12,027 bases of DNA, taken from JAGQUL01 sp039811765. Its GTDB lineage: Bacteria; Actinomycetota; Thermoleophilia; Gaiellales; SKUG01. A program made the position numbers and the translations under genes. The notes below the pieces were generated by a model, which made no database searches, had not been told where the DNA came from, and worked only from the letters and a program-made list of their open reading frames with translations. Position 1 is the first letter of the stretch, and every line of letters starts with the position of its first letter. Shown piece after piece: positions 1 through 5,987 of the stretch. The stretch spans positions 1 through 12,027 of the forward strand of contig JBDHZF010000076.1 of the NCBI GenBank assembly GCA_039811765.1, in the 5' to 3' direction.

Positions 1-324
1 TATGGCTGGCTCGCGATCGTCGGCGCGCTCGGCTCGGTGGTCAGCCTCGCCTACTACCTGCGCGCGATCGTCGAGCTGTACATGCGCGAGCCTGACGCTG
101 CCCGCGCCGCCGACGAAGCACAGTCGCTGCCCGCTCCCACCACGGGCGCGACGCGACCCGCCGGAACGCGCATGCCGGTCGCCGCCGCGCTCGGCGTGGC
201 GCTCGCCGCGATCGTGCTCGCGCTCGCCTTCGTGCCCGATCGCGTGTTCGACGCCGGCTGCGATGCGCGCGATTCGCTGCTCGCCGGTGGCACGTGCGCG
301 GTCGACGCCGCGTCGGCGGGCTGA
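1..324 (+). CDS. nuoN: NADH-quinone oxidoreductase subunit N, C-terminal fragment (partial)
   Basis: The gene enters from the left edge and is open in frame from base 1; only the last 107 codons are seen. The first 30 residues (YGWLAIVGALGSVVSLAYYL and onward) match the conserved late transmembrane segment of NuoN, where a helix leads into the YYLR motif. A charged, Ala/Pro-rich loop follows, then one last hydrophobic helix (about residues 58-78, LGVALAAIVLALAFVP) and a short tail. NuoN is one of the antiporter-like proton-pumping membrane subunits of complex I and usually the last gene of the nuo operon, which fits the unrelated gene that follows. The tail after the last helix contains two cysteines and looks lineage-specific. 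NuoM or NuoL ends are the alternative, but the YYLR-plus-final-helix layout favours NuoN. Confidence 0.85.
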   Translation, partial: YGWLAIVGALGSVVSLAYYLRAIVELYMREPDAARAADEAQSLPAPTTGATRPAGTRMPVAAALGVALAAIVLALAFVPDRVFDAGCDARDSLLAGGTCAVDAASAG

Positions 325-330
325 GCCGCC

Positions 331-348
331 CGGCCATCCATGTGGCCG
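331..348 (+). terminator. Weak hairpin after nuoN, possible terminator
   Basis: CGGCCA (331-336) and TGGCCG (343-348) form a perfect 6-bp inverted repeat with a 6-base loop, seven bases after the nuoN stop. There is no T-tract after it, so it is not a canonical intrinsic terminator. It is the only stem I see in the 63-base gap before the next gene. Confidence 0.25.
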
Positions 349-387
349 ACTCGCAACGAATCCCCTGCTCGCGCTCGATGACGAGTC

Positions 388-1185
388 ATGGATGGGATCG
401 GATCGACGAGTGAACGATTCAAGGTGTTCGCGCATCGCGGCTACCACGGCGTGAACGGCGTGAGCGAGAACTCGCTCGGCGCGTTCGAAGCCGGCATCGC
501 GATCGGCGTGGACGCGCTCGAGCTCGACGTGCGCCGCACCCGCGACGGCGTGCTCGTCATCCACCACGACGAAGCGCTGCCCGACGGGCGCAAGCTCGCC
601 GATCTGAACTACGCCGAACTGCCGCCGCTCGACGACGGCCAGAAGATCCCCACGCTCGTCGAGGTCGCGAAGCTCGCCCAGCGTACCGGCGCGCACCTGT
701 CCGTCGAGCTCAAGGAAAAGGGCTACGAAGACGAGGCCGCCGCGCAGCTCGAAGCGAACGTTCCCATGTCGCAAGTCGAGATGATCAGTTTCTACCGATC
801 GTCGATCAAGGCCGTCGAGGCGCACGACTCGTCGATCCGCACGGGCCTGCTCTCCCCATGGATGCCCGAGTGGCTGCGCAACAGCGCGTTCTACCCCGCC
901 GCCACGTGGGTGATGGAGAAGCTCGGATGGCATCCGTCGCTCGGTTCGGCGGCGAAGATCGGCGCGGATTTCGTGAGCGCCGAACAGCGCATGGTCGACC
1001 AGTCGTTCGTGGACGACGCGCACGAGCGCGGCATCGATGTCTACGCATGGACGATCGACGACACGAAGACGATGGCCGAGCTGGCCAACCGCGGCGTCGA
1101 CGGCATCGTCACCAACCGCCCCGACCTCGCCATCGCCCTTCGCGACAGCGCGACCGGCGCCAACGCCGTGGCCGCTGCTGCGTGA
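388..1185 (+). CDS. glpQ: Glycerophosphodiester phosphodiesterase (GDPD family)
   Basis: Predicted to hydrolyse glycerophosphodiesters to glycerol-3-phosphate plus an alcohol. The 265-residue TIM-barrel-type protein shows the GDPD signature in order: H16-R17-G18, E27-N28, E45-L-D47 (metal ligands), H60-D61 (catalytic His), a VELK strand near residue 107, VYAWTIDD near 218 and a closing GVDGIVTNRPDL. There is no signal peptide, so it is likely cytosolic, as UgpQ is in E. coli; the symbol glpQ is used in the broad sense common in actinobacteria. The ATG at 388 lacks a clear ribosome-binding site or TANNNT box, and a GTG at 424 lies just before the HRG motif, so the start is slightly uncertain. 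The stop lies three bases from the stop of the convergent gene. Confidence 0.93.
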   Translation: MDGIGSTSERFKVFAHRGYHGVNGVSENSLGAFEAGIAIGVDALELDVRRTRDGVLVIHHDEALPDGRKLADLNYAELPPLDDGQKIPTLVEVAKLAQRTGAHLSVELKEKGYEDEAAAQLEANVPMSQVEMISFYRSSIKAVEAHDSSIRTGLLSPWMPEWLRNSAFYPAATWVMEKLGWHPSLGSAAKIGADFVSAEQRMVDQSFVDDAHERGIDVYAWTIDDTKTMAELANRGVDGIVTNRPDLAIALRDSATGANAVAAAA

Positions 1186-1188
1186 GCC

Positions 1189-2160
1189 TCAGCGCGACGT
1201 GCGGCGCGCCCGCATGAACTGCACCGGGTGCTTGATCGCCGCCTTGAAGGCCGCTTCCACCTCGGGCAGACGCGTCAGCTCGAGATCGAACTGCGCCGCG
1301 CGAACGCGATCCATGCGCTCGGCCGCTCGCTCGTCGCCCTCGTACTCCGCCGCGAGGAACGCGTTGGCCGCGGTGATTTCACCCATGCCGGGAACCATGC
1401 CGAGTTCGTCGAGCAGCTGACCCGCCTCGGTGCGAATGCGCACCGCTTCGCGTCGCTGCTTCGTCGACAATGCGCGAAGTCGCGCCAGCTCGCGCATCGA
1501 CGCGCCGTCGGGCTCGCGATCGTACGCCTCGCTCGCCACCTGGTACTCGCTCGACGACTCGTTCTCGTCGATCCGCGCCAGCTGCGCCTGCGTCTGCATG
1601 ATCGCCAATTCGAACAGCTTGCGCTCGGCGCGCACCGCGGCGAGCTCGCTGATCACCTGCTCGGTGCGCACGCCGCTCTCCACCAATCCGTCGAGCTCGG
1701 TCTCGCGCGCCGAGAGCGTGGGCAGCACGTCGTGGAAGAACCGGCTGCCTGCGTCGAGCCATGCACGCTCGGCCATGAACGAGCCGAGCAGCTCGCGACG
1801 CATGATCGCGAGCGCCACGAGATCCTTGCGGCGGGCCTCCTGCGCTTCTGCCAATCGCTCCGAGGCGTGCATCAGCTTGCTCTCTGCCCAGCGAAGCTCC
1901 TCGTGCAGGTGGACGAGATCTTCGGGGCGCATGCCGCTCTCGGGCAGCGTGACCGCCGCGCTCGGCGCCGCCGTGTCTTCAGCCGCGGGCGCGATGGTGA
2001 TGCCCTCCGCGTCCGCGCCAGCGATGATCGCTTGGATGTCCACGTCGGCGATCTGCGCGCCGAGCAACATCCCGTCGCCGCGGTCGCCGCGCGCGGCGAC
2101 CGCCGCGTTCAGCGCCTTTGCCGTTGCATGAAAATGGCGTGCCCTGGATCGAGTGGCCAC
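1189..2160 (-). CDS. Unrecognised alpha-helical coiled-coil protein
   Basis: I do not recognise this 323-residue protein. The frame stays open upstream to 2280, but I choose the GTG at 2158-2160 because AGGGGGAG lies five bases before it and the upstream codons run into the divergent promoter region. Residues 1-30 are basic, 31-80 are Ala/Pro-rich, and from about 80 the chain is almost all charged helix. Heptad-like stretches at about 82-135, 150-200 and 222-250 suggest coiled coils; a short glycine/methionine turn (GMVPGMGEI) near 254-262 breaks them. There is no signal peptide or membrane segment, so it is probably cytosolic. Third-position G/C bias and the long frame support a real gene. 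It is divergent from the cytochrome gene and convergent with the phosphodiesterase. It could be a scaffold or cell-envelope cytoskeletal protein, but nothing here decides that. Confidence 0.75.
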   Translation of the reverse strand: MATRSRARHFHATAKALNAAVAARGDRGDGMLLGAQIADVDIQAIIAGADAEGITIAPAAEDTAAPSAAVTLPESGMRPEDLVHLHEELRWAESKLMHASERLAEAQEARRKDLVALAIMRRELLGSFMAERAWLDAGSRFFHDVLPTLSARETELDGLVESGVRTEQVISELAAVRAERKLFELAIMQTQAQLARIDENESSSEYQVASEAYDREPDGASMRELARLRALSTKQRREAVRIRTEAGQLLDELGMVPGMGEITAANAFLAAEYEGDERAAERMDRVRAAQFDLELTRLPEVEAAFKAAIKHPVQFMRARRTSR

Positions 2161-2165
2161 TTCGG

Positions 2166-2173
2166 CTCCCCCT
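2166..2173 (-). promoter_or_regulatory. Strong Shine-Dalgarno that sets the GTG start at 2160
   Basis: On the reverse strand AGGGGGAG is followed by five bases and GTG. It is one of only two strong Shine-Dalgarno sequences found in the window (the other is before the chemotaxis gene) and argues against the longer in-frame start at 2280. Confidence 0.6.
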
Positions 2174-2340
2174 GCTGTGTTCCCCCATGCGGTCCGAGCG
2201 CCGATGCGCGGACCTACCTGCATCGAAGGTACGACGACTTCGACGGATCGGCAAGACCCTTCGCGTCGGTTTGCGGCCACCTACCGGCCGATTCGGCGAT
2301 TGACCGATCGGAACGTCCCTGCCACGGGTACGACCCGAAC

Positions 2341-2757
2341 GTGCGTCCATTGCTCGTCCGAATCGTTGCTGCTGCGTCCATGCTCATGCTGATGGGCACG
2401 CTCGCGGCCGCTTGCAGCGCCCCTGGAAGCTCGGCGAATCTCGACGACCCGCCGAAGGAGCCGATCGACAAGGACAAGGGCCGACAGCTGTTCCAGACCA
2501 CGTGCCGCTCCTGCCATTCGCTCAACGACGCGGAAGCGGCCGGCGTGTTCGGGCCGGACCTCGACCTGCTGCAGCCGGAGGCGTCCACGGTTCGTCGAGC
2601 GATCGAGGACGGCCCCGATCCAATGCCCGACGACTTGCTGACAGGCGAGGATGCCGATCTGGTGGCCCGCTACGTGGCGCAGGTGGCCGGAGCCAAGCCG
2701 GAGGAAGAAGGCGAAGGCGGCAATCGCGGCGCTACGAAGCCGTCCGACGACGGCTGA
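2341..2757 (+). CDS. Small class I cytochrome c, putative lipoprotein
   Basis: A monohaem cytochrome c of 138 residues. The GTG start gives an Arg-containing N-terminus, a hydrophobic stretch (residues 8-24) and then AAAC, with Cys25 as a likely lipidation site. The lipobox is imperfect because -3 is Ala rather than Leu. The haem motif C55-R-S-C58-H59 follows, then FGPDL near 70-74 and DPMPDD with M95 as the probable axial Met, and a closing helix (LLTGEDADLVARYVAQVA). The last 20 residues are a charged Glu/Gly/Lys tail. This is the usual fold of small electron-transfer cytochromes, expected to work on the outer face of the membrane, perhaps with a terminal oxidase. Upstream, TACGAC lies six bases before GTG, an imperfect TANNNT box. 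The 180-base gap to the divergent coiled-coil gene must hold both promoters. Confidence 0.85.
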   Translation: MRPLLVRIVAAASMLMLMGTLAAACSAPGSSANLDDPPKEPIDKDKGRQLFQTTCRSCHSLNDAEAAGVFGPDLDLLQPEASTVRRAIEDGPDPMPDDLLTGEDADLVARYVAQVAGAKPEEEGEGGNRGATKPSDDG

Positions 2758-2866
2758 GCCGTCCTTGGTGCGTGAAACAAGATTCGGTCCCGGAATCGAT
2801 AGGAGCGGCGACGGGAGCTGTCGCGAACGCGCAGCCGAACATCGGGACACGAAGGTTGGGACCAGC

Positions 2867-3142
2867 ATGAGCAGCATGAGCATTTCCAAGGCGATTACGC
2901 CAGCGACGCCGCAGTCGACCGCCCCGGCGACATGCGATCCCGCGCCGAAGCACTCGAACGGTTGGAGCATGGCTCCGCTGATAGTCGCCGCTGCGACGTT
3001 CGTCGGTACCGGAGTCGGCGCGATCGCCGGGTCCTGGGCGGGTTCCGCGAGCCGCGGCGCCGCGTTGGGCGCGCTCGGAGGCACCGCCGCGGGCTTTGCG
3101 ATCGTCGGCGTGTCCGAACTGATCTCCAACGCGCGAAACTGA
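2867..3142 (+). CDS. Small glycine-zipper membrane protein
   Basis: This frame encodes 91 residues. The first 35 are polar, rich in Ser, Thr and Pro, with a single Cys23. Residues 36-83 are a hydrophobic run with repeated small residues (GTGVGAIAG, GSASRGAALGALGGTAAG), the spacing of a glycine zipper, in which helices pack closely in a membrane. The family is broad (surface-antigen-like and membrane-spanning glycine-zipper proteins) and no specific function follows. GAAGG about a dozen bases upstream is a poor ribosome-binding site, and a second ATG lies three codons in. Its stop codon falls inside the predicted serS promoter. The composition pattern, not homology, is the support, so the gene is likely but not certain. 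Confidence 0.6.
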   Translation: MSSMSISKAITPATPQSTAPATCDPAPKHSNGWSMAPLIVAAATFVGTGVGAIAGSWAGSASRGAALGALGGTAAGFAIVGVSELISNARN

Positions 3143-3174
3143 CGCGAAGTCGCGCGAGCGGGTAGCCTTGCGCC
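3139..3174 (+). promoter_or_regulatory. serS promoter, predicted leaderless
   Basis: CTGACG (3139-3144) resembles a -35 box; TAGCCT (3163-3168) matches the actinobacterial TANNNT -10 box after an 18-base spacer. Exactly six bases (TGCGCC) separate it from the serS ATG, so transcription would start at or next to the A of ATG. No Shine-Dalgarno is present. The -35 overlaps the stop codon of the upstream gene. Confidence 0.6.
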
Positions 3175-4464
3175 ATGCTGGACATCCGCTTGATCCGTGA
3201 GACCCCGGAAATCGTCGAAGCGATGCTCGAGAAGCGTGGCGCGTCGCTTGACGTGTCGCACGTGCGCGAGCTCGACGCGCAGCGTCGCGCGGCGAACACC
3301 GAACTCGACGAATTGCGCGCCGAGCGCAACGCCGCGTCGAAGCAGATCGGTGCGGCGAAGCAGCGCGGCGAGGATGCCGAACCGGCGATGGCCGCCGTGC
3401 GCGAGCTGGGCGAGCGAATGGACGCCGCGACCGAGCGCGAGCGCGAACTCGCCAACAAGCTCGACACGATGCTGCTCGCGATCCCGAACCTCGTGCAAGA
3501 CGACGTGCCCGTGGGCGGCGAGGACGAAGGCACCGAGCTGCGCCGATTCGGCGAGCCGCGCATCGTGGAGGGCGGCACCGCCGACCATCTAGACCTTGGC
3601 ACCGCGCTCGACGTGATCGACATGGAGCGTGGCGCGCGCACGTCCGGCAGCCGCTTCGCCTACCTCAAGGGCGACGCCGTGCGCCTGCAGTACGCGCTCG
3701 TGAACTTCGCGATCGACAAGCTCGGCCAGCACGGCTTCGATCCCGTCGTTCCCCCCGTGCTCGTGCGCGAGGAGGCGATGTGGGGCACCGGCTTTTTCCC
3801 GGCGGACGCGTCGCAGGTCTACCGAATTCCCGAGGAGAACCACGACCTGTTTCTCGTCGGCACGAGCGAGGTGCCGCTCGCCGCGCTGCACATGGACGAG
3901 ATCCTCGACGCCGACCAGTTGCCGATTCGCTATGCGGGCGTCTCCAGCTGCTTCCGCCGCGAGGCCGGTGCCGCGGGCAAGGACACGCGCGGCATCATCC
4001 GCGTGCACCAGTTCGACAAGGTCGAGATGTTCTCGTTCGTCGAGCCCGACGCGAGCCGCGACGAGCACGACTTCATCCTTGCGCGCGAGGAGGAGATCAT
4101 GCAGGCGCTCGAGCTGCCGTATCGCGTGGTGAACATCGCCGCGGGCGACCTCGGCGCGCCCGCTTCGAAGAAGTACGACATCGAGGTGTGGCTGCCCGGC
4201 CAGCAGGCGTATCGCGAGCTCACCAGTTGCTCCAACTGCACCGACTACCAGGCCCGCCGCCTCAAGGCGCGCATCCGCCGCGAGAAGGGCACGGAATTCG
4301 TGCACACGCTCAACGGCACCGCGATGGCCATCGGCCGCACCCTCGTCGCCATCTTCGAGAACCATCAGTTGGACGACGGCACGATCCGCGTGCCGGATGC
4401 GCTGCACGCCTACGGCGCGCCGAGGCTCGTCGAGCGCCGCGCCGGGGTTGGCGTCACGGCGTGA
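3175..4464 (+). CDS. serS: Serine--tRNA ligase
   Basis: Charges tRNA-Ser with serine in two steps using ATP; also makes Ser-tRNA-Sec where selenocysteine is used. At 429 residues it is full length. The N-terminus starts with the canonical MLDIRLIRE and the first ~110 residues form the long antiparallel coiled-coil arm that grips the long variable arm of tRNA-Ser. The class II catalytic core follows: T230-S-E232 of the serine-binding loop, motif 2 around 252-286 (FRREAGAAGKDTRGIIRVHQ) and motif 3 from N380 (NGTAMAIGRTLVAIFEN). A short extension ends in GVGVTA. It starts from a predicted leaderless promoter and its last 11 bases overlap the convergent vapC gene. A tRNA-Ser gene lies about 3 kb downstream. 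Confidence 0.98.
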   Translation: MLDIRLIRETPEIVEAMLEKRGASLDVSHVRELDAQRRAANTELDELRAERNAASKQIGAAKQRGEDAEPAMAAVRELGERMDAATERERELANKLDTMLLAIPNLVQDDVPVGGEDEGTELRRFGEPRIVEGGTADHLDLGTALDVIDMERGARTSGSRFAYLKGDAVRLQYALVNFAIDKLGQHGFDPVVPPVLVREEAMWGTGFFPADASQVYRIPEENHDLFLVGTSEVPLAALHMDEILDADQLPIRYAGVSSCFRREAGAAGKDTRGIIRVHQFDKVEMFSFVEPDASRDEHDFILAREEEIMQALELPYRVVNIAAGDLGAPASKKYDIEVWLPGQQAYRELTSCSNCTDYQARRLKARIRREKGTEFVHTLNGTAMAIGRTLVAIFENHQLDDGTIRVPDALHAYGAPRLVERRAGVGVTA

Positions 4465-4864
4465 ACGTCGCGAGCGGCACGGCCACGTCGCGGGCGATCC
4501 GCAGCACCTGCTCGTCGTCGGTGATCAGCGGGACGCCCGCTGATTCCGCCACGGCGACGTAGGCGGCATCGTATGCGGTGAGTTCCTGCGCCGACCAGTG
4601 CGCGAGCTTCGACGGATCGACGCGCCGGATGTCGATCGCCAATTCGTCGATCGCCTGGGCGAGCACGTGCAGGACCGGCTCGTCGAGATGCCACTTGCGG
4701 GCGGCGACGTTCATCACCTCGAGCATGAGCAGCTCCGGCGCCACGAACTCGACGGCTCCGGCCTCCCACGAATCGAGGAGCGCGATCGCCTGGTCGGCAT
4801 GGCGTTCCGATTCGGCGGCGAACGCCTTCGCCAGCACTGACGCGTCGAGCACGACGCGATTCAT
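4454..4864 (-). CDS. vapC: VapC-type PIN-domain toxin ribonuclease
   Basis: A 136-residue PIN-domain protein, normal length for VapC. The acidic metal-binding residues are in place: D7 in VVLDAS, E49 in LLMLEVMN, D99 in TAYDAAYVA and D116/D117 in LITDDEQV. Family knowledge: VapC toxins are Mg-dependent ribonucleases, many cutting tRNA or rRNA, held inactive by the cognate antitoxin. The start ATG overlaps the antitoxin stop as ATGA (4861-4864), the usual translational coupling of such pairs. The C-terminus overlaps the convergent serS by 11 bases. All catalytic residues are present, so the toxin looks intact. Its RNA target cannot be read from sequence. Confidence 0.91.
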   Translation of the reverse strand: MNRVVLDASVLAKAFAAESERHADQAIALLDSWEAGAVEFVAPELLMLEVMNVAARKWHLDEPVLHVLAQAIDELAIDIRRVDPSKLAHWSAQELTAYDAAYVAVAESAGVPLITDDEQVLRIARDVAVPLATFTP

Positions 4865-5106
4865 CGCTCGTCACGCATCGATCGCACGAGATCGGTGGCG
4901 TCGCGATCCTTGCGTGCCGCGTGGCATGCGGACCGTGCGCGCTCGAGCGCTCGCCGGGCGCTCGCCGGTGCTGCGGCACCGGCTCCGTCGACGTGGTCAC
5001 GCGCGAGCTTCGCCACGAACGCGCTGCGGGACAGCCCGAGCGTCGCCGCCTGCCGATCGATGCGCGCGAGCAGCTCGTCGTCGAGGGAGACCAAGACCTT
5101 CGCCAT
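4861..5106 (-). CDS. vapB: Ribbon-helix-helix (CopG-like) antitoxin of the VapC pair
   Basis: An 81-residue protein. Residues 3-40 fit a ribbon-helix-helix DNA-binding fold: a short strand (KVLVSL), helix 1 (DDELLARIDRQAATLG), then LSRSAFVAKLARDHV as helix 2. The rest is basic and helical (ALERARSACHAARKDRDATD), the usual toxin-binding tail. It precedes the PIN toxin with a four-base overlap, and such antitoxins normally repress their own operon. The ATG at 5106 lies six bases after TATACT, which sits inside a near-palindrome, so the mRNA is probably leaderless and self-regulated. The symbol is used for the functional slot; RHH antitoxins pair with many PIN toxins. Confidence 0.87.
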   Translation of the reverse strand: MAKVLVSLDDELLARIDRQAATLGLSRSAFVAKLARDHVDGAGAAAPASARRALERARSACHAARKDRDATDLVRSMRDER

Positions 5107-5130
5107 GCCCTGAGTATATCCGGATATCCT
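5107..5130 (-). promoter_or_regulatory. vapBC promoter with overlapping palindromic operator
   Basis: On the reverse strand TATACT (5118-5113) is followed by six bases and the vapB ATG. A perfect 12-bp palindrome ATATCCGGATAT (5116-5127) overlaps the -10 box; with one mismatched pair it extends to 18 bp (5113-5130). This is a fitting site for a dimeric RHH repressor. A weak -35-like CTCGAC would lie at 5137-5142, inside the end of the upstream nitroreductase gene. Confidence 0.65.
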
Positions 5131-5133
5131 TCG

Positions 5134-5643
5134 CTAGTCGAGGTACTCGATGAAGGCCTCGGGCGCGTCACGCTCCGGCGGTTCAGGTAGTTCCCCGACC
5201 GGGCGCCCGAGGTAGATCAGCGCGATCACGTGCTCGTCCTCGCCGATGCCGGCGATGCGACGCCCCTCCTCGTCGCGCAGCATCTTGGGGGTGCGCCAGA
5301 ACGAGGCGAGGCCCTCGCCGGTAGCGGCGAGCAGCACGGCGTACGCGGCAGCGGCGGTCGCGTGCTCGTCTTCCTCGGCGTGCTGGGGCAGGGGGCTCGG
5401 CACGTAGGAGGCGATCACCAGATGCGGAGCTGTGAGCAGCTTGCGTCCGCCCTCGCCGGCGTGCGAGACGAGCCTGCCCAGGGTCACCGGCCCGACGACG
5501 CGCAGTCGCCACGGCTGCGTCATCCGGTGATTGGGCGCCCAGCGCGCCGCCTCGAGCACGCGATCGAGCTGCTCCGGCGGCAACGGCGTCGGGTCGAACC
5601 GCTTCACTGTGCGGCGGGTGTGGATGGCGTCGAGTACGTCCAT
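5134..5643 (-). CDS. Nitroreductase family protein (FMN-dependent, YdjA-like)
   Basis: A 169-residue flavin oxidoreductase, short as in YdjA-type nitroreductases. The N-terminal MDVLDAIHTRRTVKRFD holds the basic residues (R10, R11, K14, R15) expected to bind the FMN phosphate; RWAPNHRMTQPWRLRVV (34-50) is the conserved loop of this subgroup; the late stretch ALIYLGRPVGE is the usual GxP-type strand near the C-terminus. These proteins act as dimers with FMN and NAD(P)H and reduce nitro compounds, quinones or similar acceptors; the natural substrate is unknown. I prefer ATG 5643 over GTG 5649 because TATGGT ends six bases before it. The stop lies 28 bases before the vapB start, so the vapBC promoter reaches into this gene. 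All three genes run the same way and some read-through is likely. Confidence 0.9.
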   Translation of the reverse strand: MDVLDAIHTRRTVKRFDPTPLPPEQLDRVLEAARWAPNHRMTQPWRLRVVGPVTLGRLVSHAGEGGRKLLTAPHLVIASYVPSPLPQHAEEDEHATAAAAYAVLLAATGEGLASFWRTPKMLRDEEGRRIAGIGEDEHVIALIYLGRPVGELPEPPERDAPEAFIEYLD

Positions 5644-5655
5644 TCGCACACCATA
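5644..5655 (-). promoter_or_regulatory. Predicted leaderless promoter of the nitroreductase gene
   Basis: On the reverse strand TATGGT (5655-5650) fits TANNNT and is followed by GTGCGA and the ATG at 5643, the same six-base spacing seen at serS and vapB. No Shine-Dalgarno is visible. Confidence 0.5.
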
Positions 5656-5664
5656 TCGAACGAC

Positions 5665-5680
5665 GTAAGGATGGCCTTAC
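5665..5680. promoter_or_regulatory. Inverted repeat GTAAGG-N4-CCTTAC, candidate operator
   Basis: A perfect 6-4-6 inverted repeat (5665-5670 and 5675-5680) sits where the -35 region of the nitroreductase promoter should be, 22 to 37 bases before its ATG. A repressor or activator dimer could bind here. No regulator gene lies next to it, and a chance occurrence cannot be ruled out. Confidence 0.4.
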
Positions 5681-5738
5681 TGCAACCGCTCGGAGCGTGG
5701 GCTCGACAGTCGGGATAGCCAAGGCGAATGGGGAAATC

Positions 5739-5987
5739 ATGTCGGGATGGGACACAGGTGCGCTGGTCGTCAGGTCGATCGTCCGTCGCGCTGCGACGAG
5801 TCGAGCGGACGACGTGAGAGTCGTCGGCGCGGAAGGGGCGTCGACTCTGGCCGAGGTGATCGCCCGCGGCCCGGGGGCGACGAGGCGGACGACCACTCGA
5901 TACGTGTCGTTGCCGGAGCAGCAAATTGTGGGCAGCCGCTTCCCGGAGGTTCCCCGGAACGTCACGCGCTCCGCGGCATCGAGATAA
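5739..5987 (+). CDS. Possible small ORF in the nitroreductase/chemotaxis gap
   Basis: The stretch 5644-5961 (318 bases) has no convincing gene. Its best candidate is this frame, 82 residues from ATG 5739 (MSGWDTGALVVRSIVRRAAT...), or 96 residues from GTG 5697. Third positions are fairly G/C-rich, but the protein has no motif, signal peptide or helix pattern that I know, and GGGGAA directly before the ATG is too close to be a good ribosome-binding site. It would overlap the 3' end of the chemotaxis gene by 26 bases. Otherwise the stretch holds the nitroreductase promoter and the inverted repeat at 5665-5680. Treat it as doubtful. Confidence 0.22.
   Translation: MSGWDTGALVVRSIVRRAATSRADDVRVVGAEGASTLAEVIARGPGATRRTTTRYVSLPEQQIVGSRFPEVPRNVTRSAASR

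Noticed and set aside
1228..2340. Long open forward frame running into the cytochrome gene
   Set aside because: It is the mirror of the reverse-strand coiled-coil gene: Arg/His/Leu-rich low-complexity translation, while the reverse frame has a strong ribosome-binding site and sensible helical protein. Only the part from 2341 is a gene.
2281..3588. 435-codon open reverse frame
   Set aside because: Antisense to the cytochrome, glycine-zipper and serS genes, all better supported by motifs.
4861..5130. Toxin-antitoxin pair as part of a larger mobile or defence island
   Set aside because: No integrase, transposase, direct repeats or composition change nearby; neighbours are housekeeping genes. 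It looks like a lone vapBC pair.
5930..5952. GTTCC-CC-GGAAC and nearby GC-rich inverted repeats as a terminator for the chemotaxis gene
   Set aside because: The loop is only two bases, stems are short and no T-tract follows in the reverse direction.
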